64,000 nt of DNA from Miltoncostaea sp050250915 (GTDB lineage: Bacteria > Actinomycetota > Thermoleophilia > Miltoncostaeales > Miltoncostaeaceae). Every line of letters begins with the position of its first letter. Position 1 is the first letter of the stretch. A program made the position numbers and the translations under genes. Positions 9,550 to 17,373 of the stretch are shown here, in pieces. Under the pieces are notes generated by a model. It made no database searches. It saw only the letters and a program-made list of their open reading frames with translations, and was not told the origin of the DNA. The stretch is taken from NCBI GenBank assembly GCA_050250915.1, contig JBFWNT010000008.1, positions 78,340 to 142,339 of the forward strand, in the 5' to 3' direction.

Positions 9550-11480
9550 CGGGCCTCGTCACCGTCGCCGACGCGGGCGGCGCCCCCGCCGGGAGCCGCG
9601 GTCTTGTGCAGGCGGTCGTACACGTCGCGGGCCACCTTCGACGGCACCCCCGGCACGGCCTCCAGCTCCTCGCGGCTCGCGGCCAGGAAGCGGTCGGCCG
9701 ATCCGAAGTGGCGCAGCAGCGCCGCCTTCCGCGACGGGCCCACACCGGGCAGCGCGTCGAACACGCTCTCGGTCATCCCCCGGCCCCGGCGGCCGCGGTG
9801 GTGGCGCAGGGCGAAGCGGTGGGCCTCGTCGCGGATGTGCTGGAGCACGCGCAGGGCGGCCGATCCCTCGTCCAGCAGCAGCGGGTCGGAGCGCCCCGGG
9901 CGGAACACCTCCTCGCGCTTCTTCGCCAGGCTCACGATCGGCACGTCCCCCGCCCCGGCCGCGGCCAGGCCGGCCAGCGCCGCGCCGAGCTGACCCTTGC
10001 CGCCGTCGATCACCACCAGGCCCGGGCGCGCGCCGAACGAGGGGTCGTCCTCCCCGGCCGTCATCCGCGAGAAGCGCCGGGTGATGGCCTCCTCCATGCG
10101 GGCGAAGTCGTCGGGGCCGCCGTCGTAGCGCATGGTGAACGTGCGGTAGTGCGACTTGGCGGGCGCGCCGCCCTCGAACACCACCATCGACGCCACCGCG
10201 TAGGTGTCGCCCAGGTTGGAGATGTCGTAGCACTCGATCCGCACCGGCGGCGCGGGCAGGTCCAGGCGCGCCTGGAGGTCGGCCAGGGCGTCGCGGCGGC
10301 GGGCGCGCGCCTGCTCGTGGCGGCGCACGTCCTGCTCCAGGGCGAAGCGGGCGTTGCGGGTCGCGAGCTCGGCCATCCGCCGCTTGTCGCCGCGCGCGGC
10401 GGCGCGCACCTCCACCCGGCTGCCCTTGCGGTCGGTCAGGAGGGCCTCCAGGTCGGCGGCGGCCTCGCTGTCCTGGGCCACGATCACCCGCGACGGGATG
10501 GCCAGCGCCAGCGCGTAGTACTCGTACGCGAACTGGACCAGCACGGTGGCCTCGTCCTCCGCGCCGGCGGCGTCGAGGAAGAACGACTGGCGGTCCTGCA
10601 CCACGCCGTCGCGTACCTGGAGCACCTGCACGTTGGCGGTGTCCCCCTCCAGGGCGACGCCCAGCACGTCGGCGGTCCCCACCGAGCCGGCGGTGGCGAA
10701 CTGGCGCTCCATCAGGTGGCGCATCGCCTGGAGCCGGTTGCGCAGCGACGCCGCCCGCTCGAACTCCTGGGCGGCCGCGGCGTCGCGCATCTCGCCCTCG
10801 AGCTCCTTCTCCAGGCCACGGTAGCGGCCGGAGAGGAACGCGATGATCTGGTCGATCAGCGCCCGGTAGTCGTCCTTCGAGATGTAGCCGACGCACGGCG
10901 CCAGGCACCGCTTGATGTGGTAGTCGAGGCACGGGACGCCGGACGGGCGGCCGGGCTCGCGGCCCTCGCAGGGGCGGCTCGGGAAGACCTTGTTGATGAG
11001 GTTGAGGGTGTCCCGCACCTTGTAGGCGTTGGAGAACGGCCCGAAGTAGAGCCGGTCGCGCCGGTGCGCCTCGCGCGTGAAGTAGACGCGCGGGTAGTCC
11101 TCGTCGAGGCTGATCCCGATGTACGGGTAGCTCTTGTCGTCGCGCAGCCGCACGTTGAACGGCGGGCGGTGCGTCTTCACGAGGTTGGCCTCGAGGATCA
11201 GCGCCTCGCTCTCCGACCCCGTCACGAACGTGTCGACGCGGGCGATCCGCCCAACCAGCTCGTCGATCTTGGGGTGCAGCCCCCCACGGGCGCTCATGCG
11301 GCGCCGCGCCGCCCCCTCGTCCGGGCGCAGCGGGGCCTGGAAGTACGAGAGCACCCGCTTGCGGACGCTCTTCGCCTTCCCGACGTAGAGCACCCGGTCG
11401 GAGGCGTCACGGTAGATGTAGACGCCGGGACCGGTGGGCAGGTTCGCGAGCTGCTCGCGGAGTTCGGCGGCGTCGGACAC
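9540..11480 (-). CDS. uvrC: Excinuclease ABC subunit C
   Basis: A 646-residue nucleotide-excision-repair nuclease that makes both incisions around a lesion marked by UvrAB. PTGPGVYIYRDASDRVLYVGKA opens the GIY-YIG domain (3' incision). A UvrB-interacting segment lies mid-protein. RIECYDISNLGDTYAVASMVVF begins the RNase-H-like domain (5' incision), and tandem helix-hairpin-helix motifs (DALPGVGPSRKAALL, LEAVPGVPSKVA) end it. The GTG at 11480 lies ten bases after a TATACT box. The upstream end borders the nitroreductase operator region. Confidence 0.96.
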   Translation of the reverse strand: MSDAAELREQLANLPTGPGVYIYRDASDRVLYVGKAKSVRKRVLSYFQAPLRPDEGAARRRMSARGGLHPKIDELVGRIARVDTFVTGSESEALILEANLVKTHRPPFNVRLRDDKSYPYIGISLDEDYPRVYFTREAHRRDRLYFGPFSNAYKVRDTLNLINKVFPSRPCEGREPGRPSGVPCLDYHIKRCLAPCVGYISKDDYRALIDQIIAFLSGRYRGLEKELEGEMRDAAAAQEFERAASLRNRLQAMRHLMERQFATAGSVGTADVLGVALEGDTANVQVLQVRDGVVQDRQSFFLDAAGAEDEATVLVQFAYEYYALALAIPSRVIVAQDSEAAADLEALLTDRKGSRVEVRAAARGDKRRMAELATRNARFALEQDVRRHEQARARRRDALADLQARLDLPAPPVRIECYDISNLGDTYAVASMVVFEGGAPAKSHYRTFTMRYDGGPDDFARMEEAITRRFSRMTAGEDDPSFGARPGLVVIDGGKGQLGAALAGLAAAGAGDVPIVSLAKKREEVFRPGRSDPLLLDEGSAALRVLQHIRDEAHRFALRHHRGRRGRGMTESVFDALPGVGPSRKAALLRHFGSADRFLAASREELEAVPGVPSKVARDVYDRLHKTAAPGGGAARVGDGDEARWN

Positions 11481-11490
11481 TCTCCGTCCG

Positions 11491-11496
11491 AGTATA
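11491..11496 (-). promoter_or_regulatory. Candidate -10 box for uvrC
   Basis: TATACT on the minus strand, ten bases before the uvrC GTG, is close to the sigma-70 consensus and would give a nearly leaderless transcript. No clear -35 box is seen; the region 17 bases upstream is next to the inverted repeat at 11517-11563. Confidence 0.55.
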
Positions 11497-11516
11497 GGTC
11501 GGCCGTCCAGCCGAAA

Positions 11517-11563
11517 CTTGCGTGACGCAACCCGCCGTGGGAGGGTCACTTCCGTCACGCAAG
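11517..11563. promoter_or_regulatory. Inverted-repeat operator in front of the nitroreductase gene
   Basis: CTTGCGTGACG (11517-11527) is mirrored exactly by CGTCACGCAAG (11553-11563), with 25 bp between the arms and 36 bp between centres. A related pair lies at 13641-13682 in front of the HxlR regulator and the exporter. I infer that the HxlR protein binds both. The site lies 20 bp upstream of the nitroreductase start and 37 bp from the uvrC start. Confidence 0.6.
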
Positions 11564-11583
11564 CCAGTCTCGGAGGTGGCACG

Positions 11584-12273
11584 ATGGACGCGCTCGACGC
11601 GATCCGCAAGCGGCGCAGCGTGCGCCGGTACACCGACCGGCCGGTGTCCGACGAGGACATCGACCGCATCATGCGCCTCGCGCTCCTCGCCCCCACGGGG
11701 CACAACGCGCAGGCCTGGAGCTTCATCGTCGTCCGGGAGCCGGCGCGGCGCGCCGCGCTGGCCGAGTTGGTGCTGCGCGGCGCCGCCGAGTACTTCCGCA
11801 TCAACCGGCCGCAGAAGGATCGCAGCGACGCGGAGCACGCCGAGTGGGCGGCCGGGTACGCCGAGACCGCCCTGGGCAGCTACCGCGACGTGCCCGTCTG
11901 GATCGCGGCCCTGAGCGTCCCCCGGTTCACGTTCCCGGACGAGCCGATGAAGCAGCGGATCGAGACGTTCAGCGAGCACACGTCGGTGGCGTTCGCGCTG
12001 GAGAACCTGTTCGTGGCCGCGCGGGCCCTGGGACTGGGCACCACCCCCACGATCTTCCACTGGTTCGTGGAGGACGAGTACCGGGACCTGCTCGGCATCC
12101 CTGCCGAGCACGGGGTCCACTACCTCACGCCGCTGGGATATCCGGTCGAGTTCCCGGTCGGGCTGCGGCCGGAGGCGGCGGCGGTGCGGCGTCCGTGGCG
12201 GACGCTGGTGCACGACGAGGAGTGGGGCCGTCCCCGGCAGGAGGAGCCTGCGCCGGCGCCGTCCGCGGCCTGA
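11584..12273 (+). CDS. Nitroreductase family protein
   Basis: A 229-residue FMN flavoenzyme. AIRKRRSVRRYTDRPV at the N-terminus carries the FMN-phosphate arginines; LLAPTGHNAQAWSFIVV is the second FMN segment, and AFALENLFVAARALGLGTT the conserved dimer helix. Such enzymes reduce nitroaromatics, quinones or related electrophiles with NAD(P)H. GGAGGTGG sits six bases before the ATG. The gene faces the MFS exporter gene, whose 3' end overlaps it by 149 bp on the other strand. The operator shared with the HxlR/exporter pair suggests induction by a toxic electrophile. Confidence 0.9.
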   Translation: MDALDAIRKRRSVRRYTDRPVSDEDIDRIMRLALLAPTGHNAQAWSFIVVREPARRAALAELVLRGAAEYFRINRPQKDRSDAEHAEWAAGYAETALGSYRDVPVWIAALSVPRFTFPDEPMKQRIETFSEHTSVAFALENLFVAARALGLGTTPTIFHWFVEDEYRDLLGIPAEHGVHYLTPLGYPVEFPVGLRPEAAAVRRPWRTLVHDEEWGRPRQEEPAPAPSAA

Positions 12274-13615
12274 CGGCCCTCGCGGGGAGCCTCAGGGCGA
12301 GCGCCCCGGCGGCCAGGGCGCTCGCCCCCATGAACACCCACCCGGCACGGAAGCCGGACAGGTCCACGCCGTCCCCCATGATGGCCACGAAGGCGGCGAC
12401 CCCCACCACCCCGCCGATCTGGCGGGCGGTGTTGAACAGGGCGCTCCCGGTGGCGGTGCGGCCGGCCGGCAGCCCGGACACCGCCGCGCCGGCCAGGATC
12501 GGGAACACCAGGGCCACGCCGATGCCGCTCAGCAGCATCCCGGGGAGCAGGCCGCCCAGGTAGTCGGGCGTCGTCCCTGCGCGGAGGATCCACCACAGGT
12601 TCCCGGCGGCGAACGCGGCGGAGCCGGCCAGCACCAGCGGGCGCGTCCCCAGGCGCCCCGCGAGTGCGCCCGCGGGCCCCGACAGCAGCGCCACCATCAG
12701 CGGCCCCGGCGCGAAGGCGATGCCGGCCTGGAGCGTCGAGTAGTCCCATACGTCCGTCAGGAACAGCGCCGTGGAGAGCAGCAGCGAGAAGAACCCCATC
12801 GAGAACAGGAACACGCCGGCGTCGGCCACCGCCGCGCCGGGGGCGCGCAGCAGCGCGGGCTCCACCACGGGCGCGGGGTGACGGGCCGAACGGAGGGCGA
12901 ACCCGGCGCCGGCGGCCAGGGCCAGGGCCCATGCGCCGAGCACCCCGGGGCTCGCCCAGCCCCACTCCCCGCCCTCGACGATGCCGAGCGCGAGCGCCCC
13001 GACGGCGACCACCAGCAGCAGGGCGCCGGCCAGGTCGGGCCGCTGGGCGCGGTCGGCGTCCCGGGACTCCTCGAGCTGCCGGACCGCCGCCACCGCGATG
13101 ACCACCGCGAGAGGCAGGTTGATCAGGAAGATGCCGCGCCAGCTCCACTCCACGAGCAGGCCGCCCACCGTGGGGCCGAGCGTGGCCGCGACGGCCGCGC
13201 CGGCGGTCCAGAGGCCCACGGCCGCCGCCCGCCGCTCCGGCGGGAACTCGCGTACCACCAGCGCCAGGGACGTGGGGATCATGAGGGCGGCGCCCACCGC
13301 CTGCACCACCCGCGCCGCGACCAGCCACCAGGGACCGGGCGCCGCCGCGCAGAGGGCCGACGCGACCGCGAACACCCCGAGCCCGGTCAGGAACAGGCGC
13401 TTGCGCCCCAGCAGGTCGGCGAGCCGCCCCGCGGGGACCAGGAGCGCGGCGAACACGATGGCGTAGGCGCTCAGCACCCACTGCAGGTCGGACAGCGACG
13501 CCGACGGGAACTCGGCCCCGATCGCCGGGAAGGCGATGTTGACCACGAACAGATCGAGGTTGGCGAGGAAGGCCCCCGCCGTCGCGATCACCAGCACCCG
13601 CCACTGTCGCGTCAC
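12125..13615 (-). CDS. MFS drug exporter, DHA2 (14-TM) family
   Basis: A 496-residue inner-membrane transporter. LDLFVVNIAFPAIGAEFP (TM1) and LQWVLSAYAIVFAALLVPAGRLAD, followed by LLGRKRLF, form the loop 2-3 signature. WRGIFLINLPLAVV is the DHA2 motif C region. About 14 hydrophobic segments end near residue 447, and a proline/alanine-rich tail follows. The tail is encoded antisense to the nitroreductase 3' end, an unusual 149-bp tail-to-tail overlap. It shares an 83-bp intergenic region with the divergent HxlR gene and is probably repressed by it. The GTG at 13615 fits the normal N-terminus. Confidence 0.9.
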   Translation of the reverse strand: MTRQWRVLVIATAGAFLANLDLFVVNIAFPAIGAEFPSASLSDLQWVLSAYAIVFAALLVPAGRLADLLGRKRLFLTGLGVFAVASALCAAAPGPWWLVAARVVQAVGAALMIPTSLALVVREFPPERRAAAVGLWTAGAAVAATLGPTVGGLLVEWSWRGIFLINLPLAVVIAVAAVRQLEESRDADRAQRPDLAGALLLVVAVGALALGIVEGGEWGWASPGVLGAWALALAAGAGFALRSARHPAPVVEPALLRAPGAAVADAGVFLFSMGFFSLLLSTALFLTDVWDYSTLQAGIAFAPGPLMVALLSGPAGALAGRLGTRPLVLAGSAAFAAGNLWWILRAGTTPDYLGGLLPGMLLSGIGVALVFPILAGAAVSGLPAGRTATGSALFNTARQIGGVVGVAAFVAIMGDGVDLSGFRAGWVFMGASALAAGALALRLPARAVRPRTAPAQAPPAGDGPTPRRAPASATDAAPPPPPAAARPGTRPDIPAA

Positions 13616-13640
13616 GTCGCCTCCGGCCGTCGCCGACTTA

Positions 13641-13682
13641 CTTGCTTCACAAAAGTTAGTGTAGTGACTTCTGTGATGCAAG
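13641..13682. promoter_or_regulatory. Inverted-repeat operator between exporter and HxlR genes
   Basis: CTTGCTTCACA (13641-13651) is mirrored by TGTGATGCAAG (13672-13682) with one mismatch, 31 bp between centres. The arms resemble those at 11517-11563. The right arm ends four bases before the TAGGAT (13687-13692) -10 box of the HxlR gene, so binding would block its promoter and probably that of the exporter. The stretch is AT-rich compared with its surroundings. Confidence 0.65.
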
Positions 13683-13698
13683 CCGCTAGGATGGCGGC

Positions 13699-14178
13699 GT
13701 GCTTCCGCGCGACTACTCCACGCAGAACTGCTCACTGGCACGCGCCCTGGAGGTCCTGGGCGAGCGGTGGACGATGCTGGTGCTGCGCGACGCCTTCCAG
13801 GGCGTGACCCGCTTCGAGCTGTTCCAGCGGCGGCTGAAGATCGCGCCGAACATCCTGACCAAGCGCCTCGCGACCCTGGTCGAGGCGGGCGTGCTCGAGC
13901 GCCGCCGCTACCAGGAGCGCCCCGAGCGCTTCGAGTACGTGCTCACCCCCGCCGGCAAGGAGCTGCTGCCCGCGCTGGTGGACCTGATGCGCTGGGGCGA
14001 CGCCCACCTGGCCCCCGACGGCGCGCCCGCCGTCCTGCGCCATGCGGGCTGCGGCGGCGAGCTGGGACGCGGCGCGGTGTGCGACCGCTGCGGCACGCCG
14101 GTGGAGGCGGACGACGTGGAGTGGTACCGCGGCCCGGGGACCCACCGGACCCCCGGCGAGCGGATGGTCCCCGCCTAG
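13699..14178 (+). CDS. HxlR-family transcriptional regulator with C-terminal zinc-ribbon-like tail
   Basis: A 159-residue winged-helix regulator. CSLARALEVLGERWTMLVLR (Cys11) is the HxlR signature, with FQRRLKIAPNILTKRLATLVEAGVL as recognition helix. After residue 110, RHAGCGGEL and VCDRCGTPV add His115, Cys118, Cys128 and Cys131, a possible zinc site found in a subset of the family. HxlR proteins often sense electrophiles or quinones through the N-terminal cysteine. TAGGAT lies six bases before the GTG, so the mRNA is probably leaderless. Target genes are probably the divergent exporter and the nitroreductase. Confidence 0.9.
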   Translation: MLPRDYSTQNCSLARALEVLGERWTMLVLRDAFQGVTRFELFQRRLKIAPNILTKRLATLVEAGVLERRRYQERPERFEYVLTPAGKELLPALVDLMRWGDAHLAPDGAPAVLRHAGCGGELGRGAVCDRCGTPVEADDVEWYRGPGTHRTPGERMVPA

Positions 14179-15200
14179 CTCCCGCCGGGCGTCGCGACGA
14201 GCGCGGCGCCGACGGCGCGGGCGTAGGCCGCCTGGCCCTTCGGGCCGGGGTGCAGCGACGTCCGCTTCGGCGCGCCCAGGGCGGTCAGGCGCACGCCGTT
14301 GATCCAGGGCGCCGCGGTGCACAGCCGGTGGCCGCGGAAGGCCGGGTCGGACGCGACGAACGCGACGATCTGGGTGGCGTCCGCCGCCCGCAGGCGGGCG
14401 ACGGCCTGGGCCACCCCGGCCTGCGCCGCGCCGTTGAGGTCCCCGGCGACGGCGTTGAGGAAGCGCGCGCCGGTCCGCGTGACCCGCACGGGCGTCCGGA
14501 GCGGCGTGACCCCGATGCGGCAGGCGGGAACGCCGCCGACGGAGGCGTCGGCCCGGTAGCCGCGGCCGCCCTCCGCGAACGGCCGGGGGTAGCCCACCAC
14601 CAGGAGCCGCCCGCCCGGCGCCATCCGCGACGCCACCGTCACGTACGCGCCGGCGAGGGTCGCCTGGAGGCCGCGCAGGCCCGCGCGGGCGGTCCGCTGC
14701 GCCGCCGACCCGGCCTGCGCGCACGCGGCGTTGCCGGGGTCCTCGGGCCGGTACGCGCACGCGCGCAGCACCCGGTCGAAGCCGGCGTCGTTGCCCCCGA
14801 TCGACAGCGTCGCGACCGTCGTCGCCGATGTGACCGCGTCGATCTGGGGCGGCTCCCTCTCCCCGAGGGCCGCGAACTGGTCGTCGGGGGCCGTGAGGTC
14901 CGCGGCCGTCGCGCCGGAGCAGGCCACGAACGTCAACGCCGGCGACCCCAGCCGCGTCTGCACGCGGAACGCCCAGGACGTGGACGAGCGGTGGCACCCG
15001 GTGGAGCTCCGCCCGCCCGTCGTCGGGTCCGGGAAGGACGTGCCGGGGAGGTAGGTGTCGGGCGCCGCCCCCTCCCCGGAGGCGTACGAGTCGCCGAGCG
15101 CGACGTACGAGGCCGGCTCGACGTCCTGCGCCGCCGCCGTCGCCGTGAGCAGGGCCGGCGCCGCCAGGAGCACTGCGATCGCCGGGACGGTGATGCGCAT
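14175..15200 (-). CDS. Secreted SGNH/GDSL hydrolase
   Basis: A 341-residue protein with a signal peptide (residues 1-26, cleavage near TAAAQD). YVALGDSYASGEG holds the nucleophile serine of block I, a glycine block lies mid-protein, LSIGGNDAGF is block III, and SLHPGPKGQAAYA holds the catalytic histidine. Paired cysteines (GCHRS, VACSG, RACAYR, NAACAQ) suggest disulfides, as in Streptomyces SGNH lipases and esterases. It probably hydrolyses lipid or polysaccharide esters outside the cell. TAGGGT is eight bases before the ATG. Its stop nests with the HxlR stop in CTAG. Confidence 0.88.
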   Translation of the reverse strand: MRITVPAIAVLLAAPALLTATAAAQDVEPASYVALGDSYASGEGAAPDTYLPGTSFPDPTTGGRSSTGCHRSSTSWAFRVQTRLGSPALTFVACSGATAADLTAPDDQFAALGEREPPQIDAVTSATTVATLSIGGNDAGFDRVLRACAYRPEDPGNAACAQAGSAAQRTARAGLRGLQATLAGAYVTVASRMAPGGRLLVVGYPRPFAEGGRGYRADASVGGVPACRIGVTPLRTPVRVTRTGARFLNAVAGDLNGAAQAGVAQAVARLRAADATQIVAFVASDPAFRGHRLCTAAPWINGVRLTALGAPKRTSLHPGPKGQAAYARAVGAALVATPGGS

Positions 15201-15284
15201 CGCTGCCGACCCTACCCGCCCGCGGCCGCCGCGACGCCCCCTCGCGGGTGGCGGCCCCCGGGGCGGCGTCGTAGGGTCGGGCAC

Positions 15285-15662
15285 ATGGTCGAGCGGATGA
15301 CGGACATGCCCCCGGGGACCCTCGGGTTCCGCCTGGCGGGCGACGTGACGCGCGAGGACTATGACCGGGTGCTCGTCCCCGACCTCCGGGCCGCGATGGA
15401 GTCGGGCGAGGGGCTGCGGACGCTCTACCTGATCGAGGACCTCGACGACATGGAGGCGGGCGCCCTCTGGGCCGACACGAAGCTCGGGTTCGACATGGGC
15501 GTCCGGCACCGCGGCGACTGGGAGCGGTCCGCGATCGTCACGGACATCTCCTGGATGGTCCAGGCGATGAAGCTCTTCGGCTGGATGGTCCCCGGGGAGA
15601 CGCGCGTGTACCCCGTCGCGGACCTCGAGGCCGCCAAGGCCTGGGTGGTCGGGGGCGGCTGA
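15285..15662 (+). CDS. STAS/SEC14 (SpoIIAA-like) protein
   Basis: A 125-residue cytosolic protein. LGFRLAGDVTREDYDRVLVP, LRTLYLIEDLDDMEAGALW and VTDISWMVQAMKLFGWMVPG follow the SpoIIAA-like family, small single-domain proteins of unknown role that resemble anti-anti-sigma STAS folds. The phosphorylatable serine of true SpoIIAA is not evident. TAGGGT is seven bases before the ATG. It stands alone, ending six bases from the convergent Ddn-like gene. Confidence 0.82.
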   Translation: MVERMTDMPPGTLGFRLAGDVTREDYDRVLVPDLRAAMESGEGLRTLYLIEDLDDMEAGALWADTKLGFDMGVRHRGDWERSAIVTDISWMVQAMKLFGWMVPGETRVYPVADLEAAKAWVVGGG

Positions 15663-15668
15663 CCCGTC

Positions 15669-16064
15669 CTACGGGGCGACGCGCAGGAGGCGGAAGTCCC
15701 TCCGTCTCAGGAGGCGCAGGACCCAGCGGGCCGGGATCGGGTAGGCGGCGCGGCCGCGCTCCGGGTCGCACGGCGCGATCCCGTCGACGCGCCACTCCCG
15801 GCCGCCCCGCACCACGACGCAGCCGCCCGCGGCGACGGTGTTGCGGTACCAGTCGACCGTGTCGCCGTAGGTGAGCTCGGCGACGAACCCCTCCGGCGCC
15901 CGCGCCAGGATGACCGGCGCCTCGTAGGTGCGTCCGGAGCGGCGCCCCGTGTGCCGGATCACCCAGAACGGCCCGTGGCCCCACTTCGCCAGCCGGATGG
16001 TGCCCGTGTTGAGCGTGTGGCCGATGAACGTGAGCCAGCGCTCGCGCAGGGTCGCGCGGTCCAT
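15669..16064 (-). CDS. F420-type (deazaflavin) nitroreductase-family oxidoreductase
   Basis: A 131-residue member of the Ddn-like split beta-barrel family. It shows TGRRSGRTYEAPVILAR near residues 38-54, GDTVDWYRNTVAAGGCVV and a C-terminal RLLRRRDFRLLRV. This group is found mainly in actinobacteria and uses coenzyme F420H2 to reduce quinones, nitroimidazoles and similar compounds, usually at the membrane. TAGCCT is six bases before the ATG, so the transcript is probably leaderless. The substrate is unknown. Confidence 0.87.
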   Translation of the reverse strand: MDRATLRERWLTFIGHTLNTGTIRLAKWGHGPFWVIRHTGRRSGRTYEAPVILARAPEGFVAELTYGDTVDWYRNTVAAGGCVVVRGGREWRVDGIAPCDPERGRAAYPIPARWVLRLLRRRDFRLLRVAP

Positions 16065-16073
16065 GGGGCGAGG

Positions 16074-16622
16074 CTAGCCCCCGTCGGGGCCGACGTACCA
16101 CCCGCCGCCGAGCCGCTCGAACGTCGGGGCCCGCTCGGTGGAGCCCTCCGAGCCGCGGTAGACCGCCGTCGCACGCGCCGAGTCGCCGCTCACCTCGACG
16201 TCGTCCAGCGTGTAGGCCACGTCGTCGCCGTCGAAGCTCTTGATGGCGAGCGCGCCGGCCCGGAGGGCCGAGGGGCAGTCGTCGCCGAAGCCCTGCTGCT
16301 TCCCCTCCATCACCGCCTGGGCCTCACCGGCCGGGCTGAGGCGCGAGCAGGCCTCGGTGCCGTCGAGGTCCAGGAACGCCGCGGCGTACTCGTCGTAGAC
16401 CTCACGGATCGCCGCTTCGTCGCCACCGCCGGGCTCGTCCGTCGCCACGGTCGCCGGCGCAGTGGCCGGCGGGGCCGGGAGCACGACCGGGGGCACCGGG
16501 AGGGTCTCGGTGACCGTGACCGTGACGGACCCGAGCGTCTGGGAGGCGTCGTCGCCGCCGCCGCAGCCCGCGGCCAGGGCGAGCGTGGACAGGCACGCGC
16601 ACACCAGCAGCGGCAGCTTCAT
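16074..16622 (-). CDS. Lipoprotein, NTF2-like
   Basis: A 182-residue protein with a signal peptide and lipobox (ALAAGCGGG, Cys about 20), then a threonine/proline-rich linker. Residues 65-180 run as a helix-strand pattern beginning EAAIREVYDEYAAAFLDLDG, with two cysteines (TEACSRL, GDDCPSAL). This resembles the NTF2-like lipoproteins common in actinobacteria, which have no defined role. It starts ten bases before the Ddn-like gene on the same strand. Confidence 0.6.
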   Translation of the reverse strand: MKLPLLVCACLSTLALAAGCGGGDDASQTLGSVTVTVTETLPVPPVVLPAPPATAPATVATDEPGGGDEAAIREVYDEYAAAFLDLDGTEACSRLSPAGEAQAVMEGKQQGFGDDCPSALRAGALAIKSFDGDDVAYTLDDVEVSGDSARATAVYRGSEGSTERAPTFERLGGGWYVGPDGG

Positions 16623-16745
16623 GGGTCCGGCGTCCTCGGTCGGGTCGATCGGGCCGCACACCTCTACCCGCCGGCCGCCGATCGGGCCAGCCGGACCGTG
16701 AGACGCTCAGCCCGGGGACCTCTCTCCCTGCGGTGCGCGAGCCGG

Positions 16746-17087
16746 TCAGGCGTCGGTGCACAATGGGTACGCCTGGGCCAGGAGCAGCAGACCGATGGCG
16801 GCCGGCGCGAACACCGCGCCGAGCACGAACGCGAGGATGCTCGCGGTCAGCGCGCCGCCGGAGCGGGTCCGGGATCCGGCGGTGTAGCCGAGGGCCATGG
16901 CCGCCGCGGCGCTCACGAGCCCGACGACGCCCAGGGCGCGAATGGAGCCCGCCGAGGGGAAGCCGGCCGACCAACAGTCGCTGGTCTTCATCCACACCGA
17001 TGCGAAGATCACCGCCGTACCCGCCAGCGCGGCGAGCGCGAGCGAAAGGCCCGGCGCCCCGCGGAGGTCTCGCTGCTGGCCGGTCAC
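16746..17087 (-). CDS. Small membrane protein, unknown function
   Basis: A 113-residue protein with three hydrophobic segments near residues 17-35, 50-72 and 82-105, and a short cysteine-containing C-terminus (YPLCTDA). I do not recognise the family. The GTG at 17087 overlaps the stop of the upstream small reading frame (GTGA), which supports both that start and the coupling. A GTG at 17108 would add seven residues with no ribosome site. Confidence 0.5.
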   Translation of the reverse strand: MTGQQRDLRGAPGLSLALAALAGTAVIFASVWMKTSDCWSAGFPSAGSIRALGVVGLVSAAAAMALGYTAGSRTRSGGALTASILAFVLGAVFAPAAIGLLLLAQAYPLCTDA

Positions 17088-17344
17088 GTCGGGTGGCCCG
17101 CGGCGCACTGGCGCACCAGGAGCGGCAGGCCGACCATCGCGGCCACGAGGATGAAGGTCACGTCCAGGGCCTTGACCACGTCCAACTCGTCCCCCTCGTC
17201 GAGCGCTCGCCCGGAGTCACCCAACCCTGCGGCGTCGGCGCGCCCGGCGCTTCCGCGATTGCCCCGCCCGATGTGCGGAGGAACCCCAGGCCGCAGGCGG
17301 GGCAGACACCCATCGCGGCGTGCCGCGGCCGGCTCGCGAGCCAT
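17084..17344 (-). CDS. Possible small membrane protein (86 residues)
   Basis: The frame ends with VVKALDVTFILVAAMVGLPLLVRQC, a single hydrophobic segment, and overlaps the next gene by GTGA. The coupling and hydrophobic tail suggest that at least the 3' part is translated. A TTG near the middle may be the true start. The 5' half also holds a different open frame (from 17313) with a zinc-ribbon-like CPACGLGF that stops inside this gene, so a frameshift or two overlapping genes cannot be excluded. Confidence 0.35.
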   Translation of the reverse strand: MAREPAAARRDGCLPRLRPGVPPHIGRGNRGSAGRADAAGLGDSGRALDEGDELDVVKALDVTFILVAAMVGLPLLVRQCAAGHPT

Positions 17345-17373
17345 CTGGAGTCGTCGACCCCGCCCGCGCGCCG

